The notes under the pieces: model-generated
Databases searched by the model: none
Seen by the model: only the letters and a program-made list of their open reading frames with translations
Told to the model about the DNA's origin: nothing
Assembly: GCF_000023925.1 (NCBI RefSeq)
Contig: NC_013169.1
Coordinates: forward strand, 2,418,001-2,482,000
Source: Kytococcus sedentarius DSM 20547
GTDB lineage: Bacteria > Actinomycetota > Actinomycetes > Actinomycetales > Dermatophilaceae
Direction: 5' to 3'
Length of the DNA: 64,000 bases
Made by a program: the position numbers and the translations under genes
Part shown: piece by piece, positions 18,709-26,984 of the stretch
Layout: every line of letters begins with the position of its first letter
Position numbering within the stretch: the stretch's first letter is position 1

Positions 18709-20154
18709 GGCTCTTCAGAGTTAAGTGTGGGGTGAGGCGTCGAGCCCGCCGGCGATGAGGAGCATTCGGAGGCGGTAGTGCTCGAAGTTCCGGAATCCGC
18801 GGGCGATGCGGCGGCCGAGTTCGATGATCCCGTTGACGGCCTCGGTGCCCCCGTTGCTCGCGCCGTCGGTGTCGAAGTAGGCAAGGAACGCGGTCTTCCA
18901 CCGGCGTAGCGTCTTCCCCAATCGCGCGATCTCGGGGATCGGGCAGGATGGCAGCTTCTCGATCAGCTGCTCGGCCAGTCGACGACCCTGCGCGTGCGTG
19001 GGCTGGTGGAACACGTCTCGGAGGTCCTGGGCGCACTGGTAGGCGACCTCGACCGCGACGTGATCGGGGTGGGCCGCGAATGCGCTGGCCAGACGGGTCT
19101 GCTGGCGCGGCGTGAGGCGTTCCCGTCCGGCGCGGAGAACATGACGGATCCCGTAGAGGGGGTCGCCCTTGCGGCCTCGGTGGCCGAGGGTCTCCTGCTG
19201 GATCCGGCGGCGGACGTCATCGACTGCAGCCCCGGCGAGCTTCACGATGTGGAAGGCGTCCAGCACGCAGGTGGCATCCTCGAGCTGGTCATCGATCGCG
19301 TTCTTGTAGCCTTGGAACGGGTCCAGCGTCGCGATCTCGACCCGCTTGCGGAACTCCTCGCCGCGCTCGTCGAGCCAGTCTCGGTAGGCCTTGCCGGATC
19401 GGCCGGGGACGAGGTCGAGGAGTCTGGCGGTGGGGTGGGTGCCGCGAGTCAGATCGACCATCCCGGTGAGCTCCTTCGGTCCGCGCCTGCGCGGGTCCCG
19501 GTGGTGCCAGATGTGTTCGTCCACGCCCAGGACCTGAACGCCCTCAAACCTGGATGGATCGCCTGCGGCCTGGGCCAGGACGGGCTGGACCTGGGACCAG
19601 AGCGTGTTCCAGGTTGTGCCGAGCTGGCGGGCCAGGCCCTGGATCGTCGCTCCCACGCGCCGGAGCTGTCCGATCGCCCAGCGGATCGCGCGCGTGCTCA
19701 GCAGGCCCCGCGGGGCGCAGACCTCCGGGTCCTGCTCGACGAAGGTCGTCACCGCGCAAACGCTCTCGAGACAGATCCAGCGGCGCTTGCGCCACCGGAT
19801 CCGCACCGGCCGTCCGGCCCAGGGAGCGTCGATCATCTCGATCGTGATCCGGCCGTGGCCAGTTGCGACGACACCGCAGCCCGGGCAGCCGGCGACCGGG
19901 TCGCAGGACTCGACCTCAAGGACCAGTCCCGCTCGGGCCTTGGTGACCGCCACGAGGTGGAGGCTGGGGAAGTCGAGGAGAAGGTCGCATCGGTCGCAGC
20001 GATCGAGCGCGTCAGGGCATACGCAACTATGGTTGGGCATCGTCGAGGTCCTTGAGATCAGCGGGGGTAGAAGTCCGCTCATCATCGGGGACCTCGACGT
20101 CTACCTCCAGCTACCCCGCGCCAGCGGCGCGCCCACACTCAACTCTGAAGAGCC
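18709..20154 (-). mobile_element. ISL3-family element D (second type)
   Basis: 1446 bp bounded by GGCTCTTCAGAGTTAAGTG (left) and GGCTCTTCAGAGTTGAGTG (right, complement), with a perfect 8-bp target duplication GAATACAG at 18701-18708 and 20155-20162. It inserted 35 bp upstream of the small membrane-protein gene at 20189, between that gene and whatever promoted it. Confidence 0.94.
18721..20040 (-). CDS. ISL3-family transposase (element D)
   Basis: About 439 residues, distant from the A/B/C transposases. N-terminal zinc-finger Cys sets (CPDALDRCDRC and CPGCGVVATGH) and a helix-turn-helix precede the DDE domain (VLGVDEHIWHH, ATLDPFQGYKNAIDDQLED, VLDAFHIVKLAG) and the C-terminal block RRIARGFRNFEHYRLR. 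I start at MPNHSCVC; an in-frame start 15 codons upstream (20085) is also possible. Confidence 0.9.
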   Translation of the reverse strand: MPNHSCVCPDALDRCDRCDLLLDFPSLHLVAVTKARAGLVLEVESCDPVAGCPGCGVVATGHGRITIEMIDAPWAGRPVRIRWRKRRWICLESVCAVTTFVEQDPEVCAPRGLLSTRAIRWAIGQLRRVGATIQGLARQLGTTWNTLWSQVQPVLAQAAGDPSRFEGVQVLGVDEHIWHHRDPRRRGPKELTGMVDLTRGTHPTARLLDLVPGRSGKAYRDWLDERGEEFRKRVEIATLDPFQGYKNAIDDQLEDATCVLDAFHIVKLAGAAVDDVRRRIQQETLGHRGRKGDPLYGIRHVLRAGRERLTPRQQTRLASAFAAHPDHVAVEVAYQCAQDLRDVFHQPTHAQGRRLAEQLIEKLPSCPIPEIARLGKTLRRWKTAFLAYFDTDGASNGGTEAVNGIIELGRRIARGFRNFEHYRLRMLLIAGGLDASPHT

Positions 20155-20188
20155 GAATACAGCATTCGACATGAGGAGAGGATCGATC

Positions 20189-20551
20189 ATGGCCAATCCG
20201 CACGACGACACACCCAGCTTCTGGAACTCAGAAACTTCGATACCGAAGCCTCGGAACCTCCCTGTTCAGGCACCGGACAACGAGACGAAGTTCAACGCAG
20301 AGCCCGGCCCAGGGCTCAGTATCGGAGCGATCATCCTGGGTCTCCTCTCGCTTCCCAGTTCATTGCTCCTGCCACCCTTTGCGGCGCTCCTCGCAATAGC
20401 GGGAACCGTGCTGTCGGGTATCCAAATCAAACGAAGTTCCCGCCGGCCAAAACTTGCCATCGGAGCAGTTTCATTCTGTATTGCGTCACTCGTGCTCGCG
20501 ATCGGAATGACCTTCTACGCTTACATGGCCGGCCCCACGGAAAGCGCGTGA
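20189..20551 (+). CDS. Small membrane protein (DUF4190-like)
   Basis: 120 residues: a polar N-terminus of about 45, then two hydrophobic segments (AIILGLLSLPSSLLLPPFAA and FCIASLVLAIGMTFYAYMA) separated by a basic loop, the layout of DUF4190 proteins of unknown function. GAGGAG precedes the ATG. Element D lies just upstream and has cut it off from its original promoter. Base composition is lower in GC than its neighbours, suggesting transfer. Confidence 0.6.
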   Translation: MANPHDDTPSFWNSETSIPKPRNLPVQAPDNETKFNAEPGPGLSIGAIILGLLSLPSSLLLPPFAALLAIAGTVLSGIQIKRSSRRPKLAIGAVSFCIASLVLAIGMTFYAYMAGPTESA

Positions 20552-20580
20552 GGGTCGCCGCTGCGGGTGAATGAGGACGG

Positions 20581-21501
20581 ATGTCCCAGCGTGCACTGCG
20601 CGGTTATCAGGTGTTGTTGGCGCGGACGCAGACGGTGCATCGCCCGGTCGGGCCACTGGCGTATGACTGCGTGAAAGTCATCATCGTCCGCGACGGTAGC
20701 GCGATCCTGTTCAGCGAGTTCGGGCAGAAACCGGTCCGACCCGGCGATGTGGTTGTGCTTGGCCCGAACGTCTTGTGCGGGTCCGAGCCTGAAGGTCACA
20801 TCACCGTCACGACGATCTACGCCGACACCGACTATGTGATCGATCAGGCGTTCTGGCAGTACGCGGCGATCCTCCACGACCGGCTCGACGCGCCAGGGTT
20901 CGTGCGGGAGGCGTTCACCGATCCGGCGCAGATCATCCGGCTCGGTGAGGAGCGTGCGGGGTTGTTGATGCCGTGGCTGGACGAGTTGGTCGCGCTGAGC
21001 GTCGATGGAGAATTGGAGAGGTTTCATCGGACGCAGGCGTTGTGGTTCGCGATCATGGACCGCATCGCCCCGTACCTCCACGTCACCGATCACCGGATTT
21101 CGCCGTCGCAGCGGGCGCGGGTGGTGCCGGTGCATCCGCGTGTGCGGCGGTTCGCGCCGACGCGGAGCGAGGCCGCCGAGGTACGCGAAGCACTAATGGG
21201 GGCGATCGCGTATTCGTGGACGCTGGGCGAGCTGGCTGAGGGTGTGCATCTGTCCAGGAAGCAACTTGCCCGCGTGTTCTCGAACGCGTATGGGAAAACA
21301 CCGCAAGCGTTCTTGACGATGCTGCGGGTCGAGGAGATGGCCCGCCTGCTCCGCGAGACGAACCTCACGATCGAGCAAGCCGCGCAACGGGTGGGGTGGC
21401 GCTCCCGCAACCGCGCCACGATCGCCTTCACCCGCGCGACCGGGATGACGCCGAGCGCCTACCGGGCGCTGCGGGTCACCGGGAACCAGCATCCAGCTTG
21501 A
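20581..21501 (+). CDS. AraC-family transcriptional regulator
   Basis: 306 residues. The N-terminal cupin-like sensing domain (IIVRDGSAILFSEFGQKPVR, then PGDVVVLGPN) is joined to a C-terminal double helix-turn-helix (SWTLGELAEGVHLSRKQLAR and EQAAQRVGWRSRNRATIAF). It is a clear paralogue of the gene at 39481 and of the stub at 10874. The ligand is unknown, and no enzyme gene is paired with it here. This gene type is probably carried by the mobile DNA. Confidence 0.88.
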   Translation: MSQRALRGYQVLLARTQTVHRPVGPLAYDCVKVIIVRDGSAILFSEFGQKPVRPGDVVVLGPNVLCGSEPEGHITVTTIYADTDYVIDQAFWQYAAILHDRLDAPGFVREAFTDPAQIIRLGEERAGLLMPWLDELVALSVDGELERFHRTQALWFAIMDRIAPYLHVTDHRISPSQRARVVPVHPRVRRFAPTRSEAAEVREALMGAIAYSWTLGELAEGVHLSRKQLARVFSNAYGKTPQAFLTMLRVEEMARLLRETNLTIEQAAQRVGWRSRNRATIAFTRATGMTPSAYRALRVTGNQHPA

Positions 21502-21675
21502 CCCCGTGACCCGCATGCCGGCCTCAGTGAACAGGAACGGGGTTGCGAGTCCCGCAATCGTTCGAGGGGCGGCCCACACAGTCGCGCAGTCGGATGGGTG
21601 TTGGCGGTTGCAAACTCTTCGGGCTATCTCCGCTCGGCTGCGACGAGCCGTCCGCACCGAGTGGGTACGTGTCGG

Positions 21676-22092
21676 TCAGTCATGGTCGGTGCTGGTGGCC
21701 TGGTGTTGATGGTCGGTGATCGCGGTGGCCAGGGCGCGCTCGTGCGCGCGAAGGTGCCTGATCTGCTCACGCAGGCTTTGAAGATGCTCGGCCAGGAGAT
21801 CGAGTCCTGCCCGTGCGCCGTCCTCGCCCTGGGCGCGGAGCGCGGCGTACTCGCGCATCCGGGCGATGGGCATCCCGGTTTCTCGGAGTCTGCGCAGGAA
21901 CCGGACCCATTCGATGTCGCTGGGCTGGTAGCGGCGCTGGTTTCCCTGCGTGCGGACGATCGGATGGATCAGGCCGGCGCGTTCGTAGTAGCGCAGCGTA
22001 TGGCCGGTGACGCCGGTCGCTTCGGCCATCTCCGCGACCGCCAGCCCCGCAGCTCCCGAAGACCGCGACGCAGGGGCGTTCTCATCTACCAT
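21676..22092 (-). CDS. MerR-family transcriptional regulator
   Basis: 138 residues. The winged helix sits at residues about 18-50 (AEMAEATGVTGHTLRYYERA then GLI) and is followed by the MerR wing (QRRYQPSDIEWVRFLRRLRE) and a coiled-coil dimer helix. No Cys pair for metal binding is seen, so it may sense an organic compound. TAGGAT lies 8 nt before the ATG (leaderless) and a dyad lies just upstream. The gene divergently beyond the dyad has decayed. Confidence 0.88.
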   Translation of the reverse strand: MVDENAPASRSSGAAGLAVAEMAEATGVTGHTLRYYERAGLIHPIVRTQGNQRRYQPSDIEWVRFLRRLRETGMPIARMREYAALRAQGEDGARAGLDLLAEHLQSLREQIRHLRAHERALATAITDHQHQATSTDHD

Positions 22093-22108
22093 AGGTATCG
22101 ATCCTAAC

Positions 22109-22124
22109 TTAGAGCGTACTCTAA
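22109..22124. promoter_or_regulatory. Dyad upstream of MerR gene
   Basis: TTAGAGCGTACTCTAA is a perfect 6+6 inverted repeat with a 4-nt centre, between the regulator's -10 (TAGGAT at 22098-22103 on the minus strand) and upstream DNA. This is the normal position of a MerR operator. Confidence 0.6.
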
Positions 22125-22404
22125 CTCTTAGCCTTGATCTGCAAGAGGTGTGAACGCTCAAAGGGTGGTGAGGATCGGGTGCGGACGGCGGTACCGACGC
22201 GGGACGGTCTCGGGGTTCCGAATGACAGTGAGTCCGAGCTGCCGAGCGAGAGTCTGTGGCTGATGAGCCGGGCTGGTCGTGGGGCCGTACGCCTGGCAGG
22301 TGCTCTCTCCGGCGTGGGGCTCCACTCCGGATCTCGTGCGGAGTTCCACCTATCGGCCGGCGCCCTCATGTACCTTCCTCGGTTCGCCGCCCTCGGACTG
22401 GTCG
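22125..22404. other. Stretch without recognisable gene
   Basis: Open frames here have no family features and overlap one another. It lies between the MerR operator and the methyltransferase relic and may be eroded coding DNA; I see nothing I can name. Confidence 0.4.
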
Positions 22405-22808
22405 CGATTCTCTGGACACAGAGGTCTCGATGTCGACGTCGAGCACGCCCCGGATGATGAGACGATCTGGTTCGCTGGGATCAAGGTCCCTGTTGCGCGC
22501 GTGTTGGCCCACAGCTGGCCCGATGCCCCGAATCTCGGCGAAACCGCCGACATCGACTGGAACACGGTGCGGCTGGCGGACATCCTTCGCGGCGGCTTCG
22601 CGTACCAAAGGCGCGGGGCTCGCACCTGGGACCCGCTCGGGATCAGTCGTACGTGGCGACCGCAATCGAGGCACTGCAACCCGAAGCTCGCGGTGATCGA
22701 GAACGTGCGCAGGCTGCTGTCCGCCAACTGCAACCGCCAACCCGACCCGAGACGAGGCGCGCCCCATGACGACCGCAACCCCGAGCCCGCGACCGCCGTT
22801 CGCAACCA
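22405..22808 (+). pseudogene. Relic of a cytosine-5 DNA methyltransferase
   Basis: The plus strand reads FSGHRGLDVDVEHAPDD, then RVLAHSWPDAPNLGETADID, WNTVRLADILRGGFAYQ, and further on LAVIENVRRLLSA. These match the order of C5-methyltransferase motifs I, III, IV and VI in phage and actinobacterial enzymes. Motif IV is normally GGFPCQ with the catalytic Cys; here it is GGFAYQ. The part LAPGTRSG and AIEALQP lies in two other frames, so at least two frameshifts are present. No recognition domain is left. The relic ends shortly before IS3 copy 2. Confidence 0.75.
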
Positions 22809-22965
22809 GGAGCATGCGCAAGCATTCCTCGCACGCTCCACACTGCGATGAACTACGAGTCACGTTGAACACGCCATGGCAAATGCCCTTTGAGCCCTGG
22901 GACTGCTGAGGGTTTGGTTGATACCTGATCTGTGGGGACTGGGTCCCTGCTGGAAGGATGTCATC

Positions 22966-23265
22966 ATGCCTGCACCTCTCCCCAAGGAGTTCCGTGACGA
23001 CGTGATCGGTGTCGCCCGTCGTGGCGAGGCGTCGATCGCGCAGACGGCGAAAGACTTCGGGATCTCGGAATCAACCCTGCGCAACTGGCTCCGTCAGGCC
23101 GACGTCGAGGACGGCGCCCGTCCGGGCGTGACCAAGGCCGAGTCCGAGGAGGTGCGTGCCCTGAAGCGCCGTAACCGGTTGCTGGAGCAGGAGAACGAGG
23201 TCCTACGCCGAGCAGCGGCGTACCTGTCACAGGCGAACCTGAAGCTGGGCCAGTCCCCAAAATGA
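22966..23265 (+). CDS. IS3 transposase OrfA
   Basis: 99 residues, identical in layout to OrfA of copy 1 apart from a few substitutions near residues 12-18 (IGVARRGEASIAQT here, IAVARRGDAPIAQT there). It ends in the C-CCA-AAA heptamer immediately followed by the stop, with the orfB ATG overlapping by 4 nt. Confidence 0.9.
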   Translation: MPAPLPKEFRDDVIGVARRGEASIAQTAKDFGISESTLRNWLRQADVEDGARPGVTKAESEEVRALKRRNRLLEQENEVLRRAAAYLSQANLKLGQSPK

Positions 23266-24134
23266 CCTACCCGCTGGTCCGTGACCTTGCCGCTGACGGG
23301 ATCCCCGTCACGGTGGCCTGCCGGGTGCTGAAGTTCTCCCCGCAGGCGTTCTACGCCTGGTGTGCCCACCCGGTCAGCGACCGGGACCTGGTGGATGCCT
23401 ACGCGATGAACGCCGCGTACGAGATCCACGCCGAGGACCCTGGACTGGGGTATCGATTCATCGCTGATGAACTCGCGGACGCCGGTCATGCCCTGTCTGA
23501 GCGACGCGTGTGGAAGATCTGCCACCAGGGGCAGATCGTCTCCGCGCACTCCCGTACCCGGGGTCGGTGGAAGAAGCCCGGCCCGCCGGTCCACGACGAC
23601 CTCGTCCAGCGCGATTTCACCGCCGAGGCCCCGAATCGGTTGTGGTTGACCGACATCACCGAGCACCCCACGGCCGAGGGGAAGTTGTACCTGTGCGCCG
23701 TGAAGGACGTCTGGTCACGGCGGATCGTGGGGTACTCCATCAATGACCGGATGACCTCCCAGCTGGCCGTCGACGCCCTGGAGATGGCCATCGCCCGCCG
23801 GGGCCGCGACACCACCGCCGGGTGCGTGGTCCACGCCGACCGGGGCAGCCAGTTCCGGTCGCGCACGTACCTCTGCGCGCTGCACCGGCATGGCCTGACC
23901 GGGTCCATGGGGCGTGTGGCTTCCAGCGCGGACAACGCCGCGATGGAGTCCTTCTTCGCCCTGGTGCAGAAGAACGTCTTGAACAGCCGCCGCTGGGCCA
24001 CCCGGGAGCAGCTCCGGCTGGCCATCGTCACCTGGATCGAGCGGACCTACCACCGCAGACGCCGGCAACGGGCTCTGGGCAAGACCACCCCGATCGAGTT
24101 TGAGACCATCTACTGGCCCGCTCACGCGGCCTGA
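23262..24134 (+). CDS. IS3 transposase OrfB (DDE integrase)
   Basis: 290 residues. It begins with the HTH_21-like segment (YEIHAEDPGLGYRFIADELA) and continues with the rve integrase core, whose Asp, Asp and Glu lie in LWLTDITEH, VVHADRGSQF and NAAMESFFAL. Made either as an OrfAB fusion by -1 frameshifting or from its own ATG. It is the probable source of transposase for both copies. Confidence 0.93.
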   Translation: MTYPLVRDLAADGIPVTVACRVLKFSPQAFYAWCAHPVSDRDLVDAYAMNAAYEIHAEDPGLGYRFIADELADAGHALSERRVWKICHQGQIVSAHSRTRGRWKKPGPPVHDDLVQRDFTAEAPNRLWLTDITEHPTAEGKLYLCAVKDVWSRRIVGYSINDRMTSQLAVDALEMAIARRGRDTTAGCVVHADRGSQFRSRTYLCALHRHGLTGSMGRVASSADNAAMESFFALVQKNVLNSRRWATREQLRLAIVTWIERTYHRRRRQRALGKTTPIEFETIYWPAHAA

Positions 24135-24282
24135 AACACCACACCCGAAGTGTCAACCAAACCTACAGCAGTCCCCCTTGTCTCGTGACGTTCTGCTGTC
24201 GCTACGGTGGAGGCGCCCTGTCCAGAGAGACGCTGTAGTGATCATCTGCACGTCGATTCATCGTGAACCGGCGAGCGTGACC

Positions 24283-25533
24283 TCAGTGGGTGCTCTGTTC
24301 GTGCGTCATCTCGGACATATCAGCGACGTATGGCGTGCGGGACGGGAAGGCGTGTCTGCGTGCGACGGCGATGATCAAGAGACTGAGCACGACGAACGAG
24401 GTCGCTGCGATCGGGATCGCGGTCGTGCCGATTCCGGCAAGGATGATGCCGCCGACGAGTCCACCCAGCGCCATCGCCGCGTTCCAGAGCGTGACGAGGA
24501 TCGCTTGCGCGGTGTCGGCCGCAGCGGGGCTGTGCACCAAGGCCGCTCGCGGCGCCGCGGTCTGCAGGAGTGAGGGGATTCCGCCCCATCCAAGACCCCA
24601 GATGGCGATCGCGATCCAGATCAGGATCGGTGCCGAGTTCGTCGCCAAGACAGTACCGGCGATAACGAACAGGATCGAGGCCGCCAGCGCCAGGGCGCGC
24701 AAGCGGGTGTCGACGTATCGCCCGGTCAGCCAGATGCTGACGAGGCTGGCTGCACCGAACACGAGCAGGATGAGGTCGACCTGCGAGCCGAGACCCACGG
24801 CTTCGAGGTACGGGGCGATGTAGGAGTAGACGATGGTGTGCCCCAGCACATACAGCAGCACGACCGCCATGATGGGCAGAACCCCGGGGATCGCGAGCGT
24901 GGCTCGCGCGGTCGCCGCTCGCGCCGCATCATCCTGAGCACCGTTGGAGACAGCGGGGACGCCGCCCGCGATCCAGATGATCACGCCGATGGCTGCGACG
25001 GTGATCGCGAGAAACGCGGCGCGCCAGTCGAGGTGCTGGCCGATGAAGGTGCCCGCGGGCACGCCGAGCGCGAGCGCGACGGGGATGCCGGTCATGGCGA
25101 TGGCGATCGCCCGCCCCTCCAGCCCAGCCGGGGCGAGTCGGCGCGCGTAGCCGGCGAGCACGGCCCAGGCGAGGCCCGCTGCGATGCCCGCGATGACGCG
25201 ACCGGCGAGCATGATCGTGTAGATCGGGATCAGGGCGGTGAGCGTGTTCGCGACGGCGAAGATGGCCATCGACCACAGCAGTACCGTCTTGCGATTGAAC
25301 GGAGCCGTGGCCCGGGCGAGAGGGATGGCGGTCAGGGCGGTGCCCGCCGCGTAGACGGTCACGGCCTGGCCGGACATGGCGGCACTGACGCCCAGGGTCG
25401 CCGACATCCCCGGCAGCAGTCCAGCGGGCAGGGTTTCGGTGAGCGCGGTGATGAACACGGCGGTGGAGAGCGCGAGCAGGGGCAGCCACGGCAGTCGGGT
25501 CTGCGTCTGTTCAGAGCGAGTCGTTGAAGTCAT
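24283..25533 (-). CDS. MFS exporter (DHA1 family)
   Basis: 416 residues with 12 hydrophobic segments and a basic N-terminus. The loop between helices 2 and 3 (ARATAPFNRKTVLLWSMA) and motif C-like AMTGIPVALALGVPAGTFIG place it among drug/sugar proton antiporters of the DHA1/AraJ type. The substrate cannot be read from sequence. It is divergent from a MerR regulator with a shared dyad between them, so the drug or metabolite is probably the inducer. Complete; begins MTSTTRSEQ. Confidence 0.88.
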   Translation of the reverse strand: MTSTTRSEQTQTRLPWLPLLALSTAVFITALTETLPAGLLPGMSATLGVSAAMSGQAVTVYAAGTALTAIPLARATAPFNRKTVLLWSMAIFAVANTLTALIPIYTIMLAGRVIAGIAAGLAWAVLAGYARRLAPAGLEGRAIAIAMTGIPVALALGVPAGTFIGQHLDWRAAFLAITVAAIGVIIWIAGGVPAVSNGAQDDAARAATARATLAIPGVLPIMAVVLLYVLGHTIVYSYIAPYLEAVGLGSQVDLILLVFGAASLVSIWLTGRYVDTRLRALALAASILFVIAGTVLATNSAPILIWIAIAIWGLGWGGIPSLLQTAAPRAALVHSPAAADTAQAILVTLWNAAMALGGLVGGIILAGIGTTAIPIAATSFVVLSLLIIAVARRHAFPSRTPYVADMSEMTHEQSTH

Positions 25534-25547
25534 GGAACCATCGTGAA

Positions 25548-25569
25548 ACCATCACATCAATGTGATGGT
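25548..25569. promoter_or_regulatory. MerR operator between MFS and regulator genes
   Basis: ACCATCACAT and its exact complement flank a 2-bp centre: a 22-bp dyad midway between the two divergent starts. On the MFS side TTGACC (a -35) lies at the dyad's edge and CACGAT lies 6 nt before the ATG, an over-long spacer of the sort MerR proteins correct by twisting DNA. Confidence 0.7.
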
Positions 25570-25602
25570 CAAGTCAGGGTCGTCGCACTACAGTGAGTGG
25601 GC

Positions 25603-26019
25603 ATGAGGATCGGTGAACTTGCTCAGCGGACGGGCGCCTCGCGCCGGCTGCTGCGGTACTACGAGGAGCAGGGGCTGATCGTGCCGGATCGCTCCGACAA
25701 CGGCTACCGAGACTACGACCCCCGATACGTCGACCGCGTGCGGCAGATCCGCGGCCTGCTTGGCGCGGGGCTCACCACCCGGATCATCAAGCAGATCCTG
25801 CCGTGCCTCGACAAGCCGCGCTCGATCCACTTCCCCGACGCAACCCCGGAAATGCTCACGCTGTTGCACGAAGAGCGCGACAAGCTCACCGAGCGCATCG
25901 ATGTCCTCATCCGCAACCGCGACGCGATGACGGAATACCTCATCGAGGTCGAGCGCTGCAAGGCGCCCGAGGGGCCGGAGCGATCCGACGATCGGGCACG
26001 TGAGGCACAGATCGCCTGA
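25603..26019 (+). CDS. MerR-family transcriptional regulator
   Basis: 138 residues: winged helix MRIGELAQRTGASRRLLRYY, wing GYRDYDPRYVDRVRQIRGLL, then a long dimer helix. The tail has a single Cys (VERCKAPEG), so metal sensing is unlikely. TACAGT lies 8 nt before this ATG with no ribosome-binding site, suggesting a leaderless message. It most probably activates the divergent MFS gene. Confidence 0.9.
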   Translation: MRIGELAQRTGASRRLLRYYEEQGLIVPDRSDNGYRDYDPRYVDRVRQIRGLLGAGLTTRIIKQILPCLDKPRSIHFPDATPEMLTLLHEERDKLTERIDVLIRNRDAMTEYLIEVERCKAPEGPERSDDRAREAQIA

Positions 26020-26180
26020 CTGCTCGCGGCGGGCTTTCACCCTCGACTCCGCTCGCTCGCTATTACGCGGAGGAGGGCGTTCTCGGCTCGGGGTAGCAGC
26101 CTGGCCGGGTCGCAGCCCACACCTACCTGCACCCGAAGCATGCGTTCGTTCATCCGTTCGTAAGAGTCAAGGCAGGTCTG

Positions 26181-26984
26181 TCAGCGCTTACGGCTGTAGG
26201 AGACGATCGCTAGCGGGCAGAAGACGATCAAGATTCCGACGGACCAGATGATCGTCTGGACGATCGAGTTTCCTGCCGGTGCTCCAGCCAGCAATGCACG
26301 AGCAGCGTCCATCGCGTGCGTGACGGGGTTGATGTTTGCCCAGGCTTGGAGCCATGCGGGGAGCGTGTCGATCGGGGCGGCGAGGCTAGAGCCGAGCATC
26401 AGCGGGATGAACACGATGAACGCGAAGGCCATGACTGCGCCCTCGTCCTTGACGAGCACGCCGAGGAAGACGGTCACCCAGCTCAAGCAGAACCCGAAGG
26501 CCAACACGAGAACGACTGCTGCCAGGGATGATCCGGCGTCGGTTTGGATGCGGAAACCCATGAGGTAGCCGATCCCGAACAGCAACGCGATGGCGATGAT
26601 GTAGCGCACCATGTCGGCCATGATCGACCCGAGCAGGGGTGCTGATCGTCCGATCGGCAAGCTGCGGAAGCGGTCGAAGACACCCTTCTTCATGTCAATG
26701 TTGATGCTCAGGCCGCTCGAAAGCATGCCGGAGAGTCCTGCGCCCATGACCACGATTCCCGGAAACAGATAGAGAAGATACTCGTCGGTGGAACCCGCAA
26801 CCGAGCCGCCGAAGAGATAGACGAACAGCAGCAGGAAGATCGCCGGGGTGACCACTCCGTTGACCAGCGCACCGGGGTTCCTCGCGGACTTGGCAAGGCT
26901 CCGACGGGCCAGGATCAGGCTGTGCCGTAGCAGCCCTGCCGGACGTCTCTCGGAGCTGGTTGCGGTGATGGTGTCGGCGCTCAT
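26181..26984 (-). CDS. ABC-2 type exporter permease (DrrB-like)
   Basis: 267 residues with six hydrophobic segments and the ABC-2 signature around FRSLPIGRSAPLLGSIMADM. This matches DrrB-type permeases that export anthracyclines and other lipophilic drugs or lipids. Its ATG overlaps the ATPase gene by 4 nt, so the two form one transporter. Substrate unknown. Confidence 0.9.
   Translation of the reverse strand: MSADTITATSSERRPAGLLRHSLILARRSLAKSARNPGALVNGVVTPAIFLLLFVYLFGGSVAGSTDEYLLYLFPGIVVMGAGLSGMLSSGLSINIDMKKGVFDRFRSLPIGRSAPLLGSIMADMVRYIIAIALLFGIGYLMGFRIQTDAGSSLAAVVLVLAFGFCLSWVTVFLGVLVKDEGAVMAFAFIVFIPLMLGSSLAAPIDTLPAWLQAWANINPVTHAMDAARALLAGAPAGNSIVQTIIWSVGILIVFCPLAIVSYSRKR

Larger units (their letters stand above)
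22899..24175 (+). mobile_element. IS3-family element, copy 2 (intact)
   Basis: 1277 bp with the same terminal repeats as copy 1 and a 3-bp target duplication CCT (22896-22898, 24176-24178). Both reading frames are intact. It is one base shorter than copy 1, which accounts for the frameshift in that copy. Confidence 0.94.

Noticed and set aside
22134-22457. A 107-residue plus ORF after the MerR operator.
   Set aside because: No ribosome-binding site or family features; overlaps the methyltransferase relic in another frame.
15821-24175. Two same-orientation IS3 copies could bound a composite transposon.
   Set aside because: Each copy has its own 3-bp target duplication (GAC and CCT), so they arrived separately.
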